From Bacteroidales bacterium UBA1173 (GTDB lineage: Bacteria; Bacteroidota; Bacteroidia; Bacteroidales; F082), in assembly GCA_002311655.1 (NCBI GenBank), contig DBYZ01000016.1, positions 1 through 64,000 on the forward strand: 64,000 nt of DNA, written 5' to 3'. The position numbers were made by a program, and so were the translations under genes. This document shows positions 32,926 to 41,644 of this stretch, in pieces. Under the pieces are notes generated by a model. It was not told where the DNA came from. It did no database searches and saw only the letters and a program-made list of their open reading frames with translations. Numbering within the stretch: position 1 is the stretch's first letter; the number at the start of each line of letters is the position of its first letter.

Positions 32926-34050
32926 TTGACCACTTTGAAACGTGTTATCGTATCGGTAATCAATGACTTAGTGACCGACCAGCGTGTCAACAAGTCGTGC
33001 CTGACCCTGCAAAAGGCGGGGTTCGATGTGCTTCTTGTAGGCCGCCGACAGCGTAAATCGCCTCCAATGGATGAGCGTCCTTACAAATCGCATCGTATGA
33101 AACTACTGTTTGAGAAAGGTCCGCTGTTTTACGCTGAGTTCAATTTCCGGTTGTTCCTGTTTTTGCTGTTCCATCGCTGCAACTGCTTGCTGTCCAATGA
33201 TCTGGATACTCTTTTGCCGAACTTCTGGATATCAAAACTGAAAGGTGTCAAATTGATTTACGACAGCCATGAGTATTTCACGGAAGTGCCTGAACTTGTT
33301 AGCCGTCCGAAGGTTCAACGTGTCTGGAAACGCATCGAGGAATATGTGGTGCCGAAATTGCCGGAAATGATAACTGTTTGCCAGTCTATCGCTGACCTTT
33401 TCCACGAAAAATACGGTCTCAAAGTGCATGTTATCCGCAACATCCCGATGCGGAAAATGCTTCCGGCTCCTGCTTCTCGTGAAGAGGTCGGACTCGAACC
33501 TGCCAAACACATCCTTGTGCTTCAAGGATCTGGAATTAACATCCATCGTGGCTCTGAAGAACTTGTCGATGCAATGGCTTATCTTGATGATTGTCAATTG
33601 GTTATAATCGGTGGGGGAGACGTGCTGCCGATTTTGAAGGAGAAAGTCGCAGCAAATCATTGGGACGATCGTGTGAAGTTTTTCCCGCGTATGCCGTATC
33701 AAAAAATGATGGCAATTACGCAGCTTGCCGATCTCGGTTTCACCCTCGACAAAGACACGAATCTGAATTATCGTTTCAGTCTGCCGAACAAACTTTTCGA
33801 TTATATCCAAGCCGGTGTGCCAATCGTGGCATCGCATCTGACAGAGATTGAACGTATCATAACTCATTATAACATAGGCACTTTCATCGAGAATCACGAG
33901 CCTGTGACCATTGCGGAGACAATTAAAAATACGTTAAAAGACGAAAAGAGTTTGGCGCAATGGAAAAATAATCTTATATTTGCAGCGCAGGAGCTTTGTT
34001 GGGAAAATGAAGAAGAAGTCCTGCTGAAAATATATGAAAAATACGTCTGA
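32926..34050 (+). CDS. Glycosyltransferase, GT4-like (GT-B fold)
   Basis: A 374-aa predicted cytoplasmic glycosyltransferase. The N-terminal Rossmann half starts KRVIVSVINDLVTDQRV and contains KLIYDSHEYFTEVPEL. The C-terminal half has ILVLQGSGINIHRGSEEL, LVIIGGGDVLPILK and the donor-binding FSLPNKLFDYIQAGVPIVASHLTEIERII, as in GT4 retaining enzymes. No ATG is available: the frame is closed by TAG at 32914, so translation must start at TTG 32926 or TTG 32935 (the latter gives MKRVIV, the better fit). It overlaps the next glycosyltransferase by 17 nt. A role in a surface glycan is likely but unproven. Confidence 0.85.
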   Translation: MTTLKRVIVSVINDLVTDQRVNKSCLTLQKAGFDVLLVGRRQRKSPPMDERPYKSHRMKLLFEKGPLFYAEFNFRLFLFLLFHRCNCLLSNDLDTLLPNFWISKLKGVKLIYDSHEYFTEVPELVSRPKVQRVWKRIEEYVVPKLPEMITVCQSIADLFHEKYGLKVHVIRNIPMRKMLPAPASREEVGLEPAKHILVLQGSGINIHRGSEELVDAMAYLDDCQLVIIGGGDVLPILKEKVAANHWDDRVKFFPRMPYQKMMAITQLADLGFTLDKDTNLNYRFSLPNKLFDYIQAGVPIVASHLTEIERIITHYNIGTFIENHEPVTIAETIKNTLKDEKSLAQWKNNLIFAAQELCWENEEEVLLKIYEKYV

Positions 34051-35161
34051 TAATCATATACATATTGTCAGTTTCGACATTCCTTGCCCTGTCAATTACG
34101 GCGGGGTCATCGACGTGTTTTTCAAACTCAAAGCTTTGACTGAAAGGGGATTAAAAGTCCATTTTCATTGCTTTGAATACGGAAGAGAGCATTCTGAACG
34201 ACTTGAGTCACTGTGCGAAACGACGCATTATTACAAACGTGACATGTCGTTCGCGAATTTCTTTAGCAAAATTCCTTTTATCGTAACTTCAAGAATATCA
34301 GAGAGTTTGATTCAAGATTTGAAGCAAGACGACTATCCGATAATCCTTGAGGGACTTCATTCTTGTGGCGTTTTGCTGGATCCCAGGATGAAAAACCGCA
34401 AGATTTTCGTGCGCACTCATAATGTGGAGCATGAATATTATAAATATTTGGCGGAGACCGAGAAAAATCTCAGGAAAAAGCTGTTTTTAAGGATTGAGTC
34501 GCGGAAATTGCGCAAATTTGAGTCGATTTTGGCGAAAGCATCAGGAATTCTTGCTATTTCAAATAAAGATTACGAGTATTTCAAGAAGTCGTATGACAAT
34601 GTCTATCTGATTCCTGCGTATGCCGGTTTCGATAAAGTCTATATTCTGGAAGGACAGGGCGATTATGTGCTTTACCATGGAAAACTTGATGTTTCGGAGA
34701 ATTACAATGCTGCCGAATTCCTCATCAAGGAAGTTTTTAAAGGTTTGGACGTCAAACTGAAGATTGCCGGCATGAATCCACCTCATCATCTTGTGAAATG
34801 TGCTGAGAGCGAACCAAATGTTGAGTTGATTGAGAATCCGGAAGATGATGATTTACAGGAACTTATTCGTAATGCGCAAATAAATATCCTTGTTACTGCC
34901 CAGTCAACTGGATTGAAACTGAAGTTGTTGAACGCTTTGTTTAACGGACGTTATTGCGTGGTCAATGATAAGATGGTTGAAGGCTTGGATATCAATGACT
35001 TATGCATTGTGGCAAACACTGGCAACGAGATAAAAACTGTTGTTTCCGACCTCATGACTAAGCCTTTCGTTGAGGAGCAAGTCGAGATCCGTAAGAGTAG
35101 GATGGATGCTTTCTACAACCCTTCACACGCCACCGACCGCCTGGTGGAATTACTTGGCTGA
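34034..35161 (+). CDS. Glycosyltransferase-like protein (GT-B fold)
   Basis: A 375-aa protein with GT-B-like layout. The N-terminal HIVSFDIPCPVNYGGVIDVFFKLKAL resembles acceptor-binding loops of GT4 enzymes. A middle helix, ILAISNKDYEYFKKSY, leads to a C-terminal half with YVLYHGKLDVSENYNAAEFLI, KIAGMNPP and INILVTAQSTGLKLKLLNALFNGRYCVVN. The C-terminal donor site is less canonical than in its neighbour. The 17-nt overlap with the upstream gene indicates coupled expression. Its 3' end overlaps the convergent ftsE gene by 12 nt. The sugar substrate is unknown. Confidence 0.75.
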   Translation: MKNTSDNHIHIVSFDIPCPVNYGGVIDVFFKLKALTERGLKVHFHCFEYGREHSERLESLCETTHYYKRDMSFANFFSKIPFIVTSRISESLIQDLKQDDYPIILEGLHSCGVLLDPRMKNRKIFVRTHNVEHEYYKYLAETEKNLRKKLFLRIESRKLRKFESILAKASGILAISNKDYEYFKKSYDNVYLIPAYAGFDKVYILEGQGDYVLYHGKLDVSENYNAAEFLIKEVFKGLDVKLKIAGMNPPHHLVKCAESEPNVELIENPEDDDLQELIRNAQINILVTAQSTGLKLKLLNALFNGRYCVVNDKMVEGLDINDLCIVANTGNEIKTVVSDLMTKPFVEEQVEIRKSRMDAFYNPSHATDRLVELLG

Positions 35162-35821
35162 TTCGGTTATCGTGCCGTTGGCGCAGCTTATCACCCTTGA
35201 AGGATATTTCAAAATCAGATTATAGTTGTGAGTCGCCATCAGAACGGTGGTGCCATTGTCGCGAATCTTCATGATTAGCTTCATGATGTCGTTGGTCGTC
35301 TCAGGGTCGAGGTTCCCTGTCGGCTCGTCAGCTAAAATGACCTTTGGACTGTTGAGCAAAGCCCGTGCGATTGCCACACTTTGTTGCTCTCCGCCTGAAA
35401 GCTGGTGTGGCATGGAGGTTCTTTTGCCTTGAAGACCAACGAGTTGCAACACCTCGTCAATACGTCTGCTGATGCCTTCGTTATCGTCCCAGCCTGTTGC
35501 CTTAAGCACAAATGACAGGTTTTTTTCAACGTTTCTGTCGTAAAGAAGCTGAAAATCCTGGAAAACGATGCCGATTTTTCGTCTCAGCATCGGAATCTCT
35601 TTTCTTTTTATCTCGTTAAGATTAAAACCTGCAATCTTAAAAACCCCGTCTTTGGCAGGAATATCTGCATAAAGCGTCTTTAACAACGACGATTTTCCCG
35701 AGCCGCTGCGGCCTATCAGATATACAAATTCTCCTTCGTCAATCTCAAGATTTATGTCTTTGAGAATCAAGCGTTCATGTTGAAAAATCGAACCGTTTTT
35801 TATTGATATTACATCGCTCAT
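35150..35821 (-). CDS. ftsE: FtsE-like cell-division ABC ATPase
   Basis: A 223-aa ABC ATPase with Walker A GRSGSGKSSLLK, Q-loop VFQDFQLL, signature LSGGEQQSVAIAR, Walker B VILADEPTGNLD and H-loop MATHNY. The DRNVEKNLSFVLKATG segment and overall length match FtsE, which with FtsX couples division to peptidoglycan hydrolases. I chose the ATG at 35821; the longer frame encodes an Arg-rich extension antisense to the Gly-rich end of the neighbouring gene and is not credible. No ftsX lies nearby, so assignment to the wider MacB/LolD-like class remains possible. Confidence 0.8.
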   Translation of the reverse strand: MSDVISIKNGSIFQHERLILKDINLEIDEGEFVYLIGRSGSGKSSLLKTLYADIPAKDGVFKIAGFNLNEIKRKEIPMLRRKIGIVFQDFQLLYDRNVEKNLSFVLKATGWDDNEGISRRIDEVLQLVGLQGKRTSMPHQLSGGEQQSVAIARALLNSPKVILADEPTGNLDPETTNDIMKLIMKIRDNGTTVLMATHNYNLILKYPSRVISCANGTITESAK

Positions 35822-35832
35822 AATGCACTGTT

Positions 35833-36666
35833 TTACCATTTTGAGCTTCCGCCGCCGCCACCGAAGTGACCGCCGCCGAAGCCTCCGAATCCGCCAGAGC
35901 TGCCGCCCCATGAGCCACCAGAGCTACCGCCCCAGCTGCTGCCACCTCCACCACCTCGGGTGTTCGACAGAAGAATGCCCCACAACAAGCCTTTCCAGAA
36001 GCCTTTGTTGCCGCCAGTACCGCTGTTGCCTTTGCCGTTGAAGGCTCTGATGACAATGTATATGAATAAAAGGATTATTCCTATGGCAAGTAACTCGTAG
36101 GCGTCATCGTCTTCGCTGTCATTGCCTATTTTTTTGCCTTTGTAAGCTCCTGATGCCAAGCCGATGATGACATCGACAGCGTCGTTGATACCTTTATAAT
36201 AATTGTTTTCCTTGAACGCCGGTATCATCACTTTGGTGCGGATCTCATAGTTGATGGCATCAGTCACGTAAGGCTCCATGCCATAGCCCACTTGTATCGA
36301 CACGTCACCGAGTTCATCAGCGGTCTTTGGCTTCACAAGAATCACCACGCCGTTGTTTTCCTTGGTTCCGACACCCCATTTTTCGCCAATCTGATAAGCA
36401 AAATCATTAGAATCTGTCCCGTCTAAACTCAATATCGTGACGACACAGATCTGTGTTGAAGTGCTGTCGTTGTATGCCACCAGTTTTTGCTCCAAAGCGC
36501 GTTCCTGCTTGTCTGTCAATATGTTGGCAAAATCGTTGACGAGACGTGGAGGATTCGGTCTCGCTGGTATTTTCTGCGCGAAACCTATGTTTGCAAATAA
36601 AAACAAACCCGTCAGGACAAGGAAAACCTTGCCCCAACAGGTCTTTTTATGTTTTGTCATCATCAT
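35833..36666 (-). CDS. TPM-domain protein with Gly/Ser-rich tail (YgcG-like)
   Basis: A 277-aa protein with a signal peptide (about 1-30, ending NIGFAQ) and a TPM domain (about 35-175) with VNDFANILTDKQERALEQKL, ICVVTILSLDG and NNGVVILV. One membrane helix (LLAIGIILLFIYIVIRAF) and a long Gly/Ser/Trp tail follow. TPM domains occur in periplasmic proteins, some with phosphatase activity and some linked to photosystem repair in plants. The pairing with lemA just upstream (one-base overlap, TAATG) is a common bacterial arrangement. The molecular role is uncertain. Two further ATG codons follow the first and could also be used. Confidence 0.85.
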   Translation of the reverse strand: MMMTKHKKTCWGKVFLVLTGLFLFANIGFAQKIPARPNPPRLVNDFANILTDKQERALEQKLVAYNDSTSTQICVVTILSLDGTDSNDFAYQIGEKWGVGTKENNGVVILVKPKTADELGDVSIQVGYGMEPYVTDAINYEIRTKVMIPAFKENNYYKGINDAVDVIIGLASGAYKGKKIGNDSEDDDAYELLAIGIILLFIYIVIRAFNGKGNSGTGGNKGFWKGLLWGILLSNTRGGGGGSSWGGSSGGSWGGSSGGFGGFGGGHFGGGGGSSKW

Positions 36667-37259
36667 TAGAATTCAACTTTTGGTGCTGTCTCAGCTCCGG
36701 CTTGTGCCTTGAAATATCCCACTTTCTCAAAGTCAAACATGTTGGCGATGATGTTGCGAGGGAACATCCTGATATACTGGTTGTATTCACGTGCTCTGTC
36801 GTTGAATTTCTGGCGTTCCACAGTGATGCGGTTCTCAGTGCCTTCAAGCTGTGATTGCAATGCCAAGAAGTTCTCGTTTGCCTTCAGGTCAGGATATTGC
36901 TCCACGCTGACAAGCAATCTGCTCAATGCGCCTGACAATTCGTCTTGTGCTGCCTGGAATTTGGCGAGGTCATCAGGGTCAAGGTCGGTTGGGTCGATGG
37001 TGATGCTTGTTGCCTTGGCACGTGCTTCGATGACAGCTGTCAAGGTGCCTTCTTCATGAGCTGCGTAGCCTTTCACTGTCGCCACGAGGTTAGGAATGAG
37101 GTCTGCACGGCGCTGATACACGTTTTCCACTTGAGCCCATTGAGCCTCAACGCTTTCCTGACGTGAGACACATCCGTTGTATGCTCCTTTAATCCATGCG
37201 TAGATTGCCAAAACAACTACTACAATAATGATGATTGTGATAACAGATTTCTTTTTCAT
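36666..37259 (-). CDS. lemA: LemA family protein
   Basis: A 197-aa protein with one N-terminal membrane helix (SVITIIIIVVVVLAIYAWI) and a helical periplasmic or cytoplasmic body. The body contains the family hallmarks YNGCVSRQESVEAQWAQVEN, RRADLIPNLVATVKGYAAHE, LLVSVEQYPDLKANENFLALQ and the C-terminal FNDRAREYNQYIRMFPRNI. The length is typical. Function is poorly defined in bacteria; it is often paired with TPM proteins as here. It lies 12 nt behind htpG and overlaps the TPM gene by one base. Confidence 0.93.
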   Translation of the reverse strand: MKKKSVITIIIIVVVVLAIYAWIKGAYNGCVSRQESVEAQWAQVENVYQRRADLIPNLVATVKGYAAHEEGTLTAVIEARAKATSITIDPTDLDPDDLAKFQAAQDELSGALSRLLVSVEQYPDLKANENFLALQSQLEGTENRITVERQKFNDRAREYNQYIRMFPRNIIANMFDFEKVGYFKAQAGAETAPKVEF

Positions 37260-37271
37260 TTTTTTATTAAT

Positions 37272-39173
37272 TTAGTTAATACTGCTAAAATTCCTCTTAA
37301 TAAACTCACTTAATTCCTTTCCTTTCAACAAGTTCTTCGACAATCTTGCGAGGTCGTACAGCTGGTTGATGACCGCTTTTCTGTCATCTTCTGATTTCTC
37401 CATCAATGTGGCGATGGCTGCGTTGTTGGTGTTGAGCATCAGGGTGTAGCTGTCAGGCATGTCGCCCCACATAGGCATTCCGCCCATCTGATTCATCTCT
37501 TTGTAACGGCGCATCCACTCGTTTTGGATAATCTCGACAGGTGCCTCGTTCTCGTCCAAAGTGCTGAACTCAACGTTGAAATGTGTCTTGTCGATGATAT
37601 CCTCAAACGCTTTCTTTACCTCTTCTTTCTGCTTGTCGTCGAGCTTTGATTCCTTCTTAACATCCTCTTTTTCAATGAGTTTGTCGATGGTGTTCGAGTC
37701 GACTCTCGCAAATGAGGTGTGCTCAAACTTCTGCTCAAACGTGCTGATGAAGTGAGAGTCAAGCATGCCGTCAAGCATCAGAACGTTGTAGCCGCGCTTC
37801 TTCGCCTTCTCGATGTTCGTGTATTGCTCATCAAGATTTGTCGCGTACAAATATACGACATTTCCGTCTTTGTTTTTCTGGTTTTCCTCAATTAATTTTT
37901 TGTATTCCTCAATCGTGTAATATTTGCCGTCGGTATCCTTGAAAAGCATGAATTTTTCAGCTCTTTCGAAGAACTTCGGATCGGCTATCATACCGTAGAC
38001 GATGAAAATCTTGATGTCGTCCCATTTCTTTTCGTAGTCTTCGCGGTCTTTCTTGAAGAGTTCTTCGAGTTTTTCAGCCACTTTTTTAGTGATATAAGAC
38101 GAGATTTTCTTGACGTTTTGGTCGTTTTGCAAGAACGAACGGCTCACGTTCAACGGGATGTCTGGCGAGTCGATGACGCCGTGCAACAGACTCAAGAAAT
38201 CTGGCAAAATACCCTCGACGGAATCTGTCACGAACACCTCATTGCAATAGAGCTGAATCTTGTTGCGCTGGAACTCGTAACGGTTCGAAATCTTAGGGAA
38301 ATAAAGGATTCCCGTGAGGTTGAACGGGTAGTCGACGTTCAGATGGATGTGGAACATTGGCTCGGTGAAGTTCATCGGATACAGAGTGTGGTAAAACTCA
38401 TTGTATTCCTTGTCCTCAATTGTCGATGGGGCTTTCTTCCACAATGGCGCGACATCATTGATGATCCAAGGCTTCTCGACTTCTTTCGTCTTCTGCTTGC
38501 CGTCTTTGTCAGTCTCACCTTCAATTGGTTCCTGAACTTTTTTTGTTCCGAATTGAATTGGCACTGACATGAATTTGCAGTATTTGTTGAGCAGCTCACG
38601 AATCTTGCCTTCTTCAAGGAAATCGGCGCAATCGTCTGAAATATAAAGAATTACGTCAGTGCCGCGACCGCCTTTGGCGATTGGATTCATCGTGTACTCT
38701 GGCGATCCGTCGCATTCCCAGATAACGCCTTTTTCGTCGTCTTTCTGCGTGTATGACTTGGTGATTAAAGACACTTTCGACGAAACCATGAAAGCGGAGT
38801 AGAAGCCCAAGCCAAAATGTCCGATTATGTTGGCAGCTTCAGCTTCGCTGTTGGTCTTGAATTTCTCCACAAACTCAGTGGCGCCTGAAAAAGCGATCTG
38901 GTTGATGTATTTGTCGACTTCTGCCTCTGTCATGCCGATGCCGTTGTCACGCACCGTGATGGTCTTTTTCTTCTTATCGACCTCCACCTTTATAGTCAAA
39001 TCGCCGAGTTCGCCGTTGAATTCGCCAGCAGATGCTAATGTTTTCAGCTTTTGCGTGGCGTCGACAGCGTTGCTGATTATCTCACGTAAAAATATCTCGT
39101 TTTCCGAGTATAAAAACTTCTTAATAACTGGAAAAATGTTTTCCGTCTTGACTCCAATTGATCCGTTTTTCAT
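37272..39173 (-). CDS. htpG: Molecular chaperone HtpG (Hsp90)
   Basis: An ATP-dependent cytoplasmic chaperone. The 633-aa protein has the GHKL ATPase N-domain (SENEIFLREIISNAVDA with the catalytic Glu, VRDNGIGMTEAE, GHFGLGFYSAFMV). The middle domain has YCNEVFVTDSVEGILPDFLSLLHGVIDSPDIPLNVSRS, and the dimerisation domain is C-terminal. The protein starts near the ATPase domain, as expected for bacterial Hsp90. It heads an htpG-lemA-TPM run. Its promoter shares a palindromic -7 region with the divergent methyltransferase gene. Confidence 0.96.
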   Translation of the reverse strand: MKNGSIGVKTENIFPVIKKFLYSENEIFLREIISNAVDATQKLKTLASAGEFNGELGDLTIKVEVDKKKKTITVRDNGIGMTEAEVDKYINQIAFSGATEFVEKFKTNSEAEAANIIGHFGLGFYSAFMVSSKVSLITKSYTQKDDEKGVIWECDGSPEYTMNPIAKGGRGTDVILYISDDCADFLEEGKIRELLNKYCKFMSVPIQFGTKKVQEPIEGETDKDGKQKTKEVEKPWIINDVAPLWKKAPSTIEDKEYNEFYHTLYPMNFTEPMFHIHLNVDYPFNLTGILYFPKISNRYEFQRNKIQLYCNEVFVTDSVEGILPDFLSLLHGVIDSPDIPLNVSRSFLQNDQNVKKISSYITKKVAEKLEELFKKDREDYEKKWDDIKIFIVYGMIADPKFFERAEKFMLFKDTDGKYYTIEEYKKLIEENQKNKDGNVVYLYATNLDEQYTNIEKAKKRGYNVLMLDGMLDSHFISTFEQKFEHTSFARVDSNTIDKLIEKEDVKKESKLDDKQKEEVKKAFEDIIDKTHFNVEFSTLDENEAPVEIIQNEWMRRYKEMNQMGGMPMWGDMPDSYTLMLNTNNAAIATLMEKSEDDRKAVINQLYDLARLSKNLLKGKELSEFIKRNFSSIN

Positions 39174-39257
39174 AATAAAACAATTTAGTAACTGTTTTTC
39201 ATCAATTATTATGCCAAAAAACTTGAACTGACAAAATGTCGCTTGTCATTTTTTTAT

Positions 39258-39273
39258 TATTTTTGCAAAAATA
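39258..39273. promoter_or_regulatory. Palindromic back-to-back -7 boxes (htpG / methyltransferase)
   Basis: The 16-nt perfect palindrome TATTTTTGCAAAAATA contains a TAnnTTTG -7 box on each strand. The plus box would start transcription ~10 nt before the methyltransferase ATG (39282). The minus box would start ~85 nt before the htpG ATG. Neither has a convincing -33 box. Confidence 0.5.
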
Positions 39274-39281
39274 AAAATTAA

Positions 39282-40448
39282 ATGGAAAAATTCTTCGAAA
39301 AACTCGAATCGGCTCTCAAAAATGACATTATGGTGAAAATGACATTGTCAAAGCCAGTGTCAAAAAATAGCGATTTGCGAAATATTTATATCAAACCTAT
39401 CTTGTTGAGAGACAATAAGATGTGTCAGTTTACCTATCGCTACGAACGCCGCGACGAGACGAAGAATTTCGACATGGCTCAAACGATGGAGCAGGTGAGG
39501 AGCCTCGTTCCTGAAACGTTTCAAAATGTGTCGCTATTCACCATTTCTGAAGATGTGACGCTACTCGTCAGCAAGAAAGGCAAGCCTACCATGATGTGCA
39601 AAAAAGTGCAGGAGAGCCGCGAGCAGGATCTGAGCCATGATCATGAGAAACAACGTCTGATTGACCCTGCCAAACCTTGGTGGTATCTTCTCGGACTGAC
39701 AACACGCGAAGGCAAAGTGCTTGCCGACATGCAGCATAAGTTCAAGCAGATTTGCAAATACGTCGAAATCGTTGACGGCGTGATGCGCCAGACCAAGTTC
39801 GACGACGAGATTCACATCGCCGACATGGGTGCCGGAAAGGGGTACCTGACTTTCGCGTTGTACGAATATCTCACCACTCATTACGACAAGAAAATCGTGA
39901 TGGAAGGTGTGGAAATCAGACGCGATTTAGTCGAAAAAATCAATGAAATCATCCAAAAATGCCAATTGAAAAATTTCAGATTCATTGAAAATTCGATTGA
40001 AAATTACAAATCGGAAAACTTGGATGTCCTCATTGCCCTTCATGCCTGCGACACTGCTACCGACGACGCTATATTAAAAGGTATCCGCAACAATGCAAAG
40101 CTTATCATCTGCGCCCCTTGCTGCCATAAGCAGATTCGCCGCGAGATGGAGAAATCAGGCAAGACTGATTCCATGACAAAATATGGTATTTCCCTTGAGC
40201 GTCAAGCAGTTATGATCACTGATGCGGTGCGTGCGTTCGTTTTGGAATATTGCGGCTATAAGACCCAGGTGATGGAGTTCATCGAAATCGACAACACCCC
40301 TAAAAACGTGCTTCTCGTCGGTCGAAAATCAGATAAACCTGTTGATAAAGAAGCGGTTGCGAAACAAATCAAGGAATTGCTTGACCAATACGGCATCGAG
40401 GAGCATTATTTGTGGAAGAATTTGTGGAAAAATTGTCGCACGTATTAA
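39282..40448 (+). CDS. Class I SAM-dependent methyltransferase (Methyltransf_32-like)
   Basis: A 388-aa protein. Residues ~160-320 hold a Rossmann methyltransferase domain with SAM motif I IADMGAGKGYLTFALYE, acidic motif VEGVEIRRDL and LDVLIALHACDTATDDAI. The CAPCCHKQIRREM segment is characteristic of one methyltransferase family found in bacteria and eukaryotes. The N-terminal ~150 residues have no recognised domain and may bind substrate. The substrate is unknown; RNA or protein is plausible. It is monocistronic, divergent from htpG, and separated from ilvE by a promoter. Confidence 0.82.
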   Translation: MEKFFEKLESALKNDIMVKMTLSKPVSKNSDLRNIYIKPILLRDNKMCQFTYRYERRDETKNFDMAQTMEQVRSLVPETFQNVSLFTISEDVTLLVSKKGKPTMMCKKVQESREQDLSHDHEKQRLIDPAKPWWYLLGLTTREGKVLADMQHKFKQICKYVEIVDGVMRQTKFDDEIHIADMGAGKGYLTFALYEYLTTHYDKKIVMEGVEIRRDLVEKINEIIQKCQLKNFRFIENSIENYKSENLDVLIALHACDTATDDAILKGIRNNAKLIICAPCCHKQIRREMEKSGKTDSMTKYGISLERQAVMITDAVRAFVLEYCGYKTQVMEFIEIDNTPKNVLLVGRKSDKPVDKEAVAKQIKELLDQYGIEEHYLWKNLWKNCRTY

Positions 40449-40465
40449 AATAAAGCGTAACTTTG
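40433..40465 (+). promoter_or_regulatory. Promoter of ilvE
   Basis: TTG (40433-40435), a 22-nt spacer and TAACTTTG (40458-40465) fit the phylum consensus. The -33 part lies inside the end of the upstream gene. Confidence 0.6.
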
Positions 40466-40511
40466 CAATCCCAGAAAACGACAAAAATATTAACATAAAA
40501 TAAATTTTATC

Positions 40512-41534
40512 ATGCAAAACATCGATTGGGGATCACTCCCATTTGGTTACTATCCAACAAATTACAACGTCCGTTGCTACTACAGAAACGGCGAATGGGG
40601 CGAACTTGAATTCTGCTCAGAGACAACTATTAACATTCACATGGCTGCCACTTGCTTGCACTACGGTCAGGAAGCTTTCGAAGGCTTGAAGGCTCACCGC
40701 GGCGCTGACGGCAAAGTGCGTATCTTCCGTCTCGACGAGAATGCAAAACGTTTGCAGTCATCATGCGACGGTATCTGCATGCCTCGTTTCCCAATGGAGA
40801 AATTTGAGGAAGCTATGATCAAATGCGTGCAGCTCAACAAAGAATTCATCCCTACATACGAAAGCGGCGCATCATTGTATCTCCGTCCATTAATTATAGG
40901 TACAGGCGCCCGCGTTGGTGTGAAACCAGCTGACGAATATCTGTTCATCGTGTTCGCAACACCTGTCGGACCATACTTCAAAGGCGGTTTCCAGGCTAAC
41001 CCATACGTCATCACACGTAAATACGACCGTTCAGCTCCTCTCGGAACTGGTATCTACAAAGTCGGCGGTAACTACGCAGCATCATTGCGCGCTCACACCG
41101 AGGCTTGCCACGGCGGTCAGTATGCTTGCGAATTCTATCTCGACGCAAAAGAGAAGAAATATATCGACGAAGCTGGTGCAGCTAACTTCTTCGCAGTGAA
41201 AGATAACACATACATCACTCCACAGTCAACATCAATCCTTCCTTCAATCACAAACAAGAGCTTGATGCAGATCGCTGAAACTCTCGGCATGAAGGTTGAA
41301 CGTCGTCCAGTGGCAGAAGAAGAACTCGCTACATTCGAAGAGGCTGGCGCATGCGGTACAGCAGCTGTTATCAGCCCTATCTCACGCATCGATGACCCTG
41401 AGACTGGCAAGTCATACCAATTCGGTGACGGTAAACCAGGTCCATGGAGCCAGAAGCTTTACAACAAACTCCGTGGCATCCAGACAGGTCTTGAAAAAGA
41501 CGAGTTCGGCTGGAACACCATCGTCGAGATCTAA
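40512..41534 (+). CDS. ilvE: Branched-chain amino-acid aminotransferase
   Basis: A PLP-dependent class IV aminotransferase that interconverts Val, Leu and Ile with their 2-oxo acids. The 340-aa protein shows the fold-type IV features: CLHYGQEAFEGLKAHRG near the N-terminus, YLRPLIIGTGARVGV, and GIYKVGGNYAASLRAH with the probable catalytic Lys. EAGAANFFAV and EAGACGTAAVISPI also appear. The length and motifs match the longer BCAT II type. It is preceded by a good promoter and followed by a terminator whose loop overlaps the next gene's promoter. Confidence 0.94.
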   Translation: MQNIDWGSLPFGYYPTNYNVRCYYRNGEWGELEFCSETTINIHMAATCLHYGQEAFEGLKAHRGADGKVRIFRLDENAKRLQSSCDGICMPRFPMEKFEEAMIKCVQLNKEFIPTYESGASLYLRPLIIGTGARVGVKPADEYLFIVFATPVGPYFKGGFQANPYVITRKYDRSAPLGTGIYKVGGNYAASLRAHTEACHGGQYACEFYLDAKEKKYIDEAGAANFFAVKDNTYITPQSTSILPSITNKSLMQIAETLGMKVERRPVAEEELATFEEAGACGTAAVISPISRIDDPETGKSYQFGDGKPGPWSQKLYNKLRGIQTGLEKDEFGWNTIVEI

Positions 41535-41560
41535 TATTAGATCAAGCAATAAAATTTTGA

Positions 41561-41599
41561 TAAACACGTCATTTTTGTGGCGTGTTTATTATTTTTTTT
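41561..41599 (+). terminator. Terminator of ilvE, overlapping the next promoter
   Basis: TAAACACG (41561-41568) pairs with CGTGTTTA (41581-41588) and is followed by TTATTTTTTT. The loop contains the TTTG -33 element of the following gene. Confidence 0.75.
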
Positions 41600-41608
41600 A
41601 TATCTTTG
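41574..41608 (+). promoter_or_regulatory. Promoter of the Omp28-like gene
   Basis: TTTG (41574-41577), a 23-nt spacer and TATCTTTG (41601-41608) match the consensus. It is embedded in the ilvE terminator. Confidence 0.7.
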
Positions 41609-41644
41609 CAAGACTGAAAATTAGTACTAATAAAAAATATCACT

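Noticed and set aside
32850..32993. 48-codon N-terminal extension of murB
   Set aside because: It precedes the predicted transcription start and lies across the divergent glycosyltransferase start. MurB homology begins at the ATG at 32849.
33232..33897. 221-codon open frame antisense to the GT4-like gene
   Set aside because: The plus-strand frame has clear glycosyltransferase motifs; the antisense frame has none.
35822..35911. N-terminal extension of ftsE rich in Arg and Trp
   Set aside because: The extra 30 codons are antisense to the Gly/Ser-rich end of the TPM gene. The normal FtsE start is the ATG at 35821.
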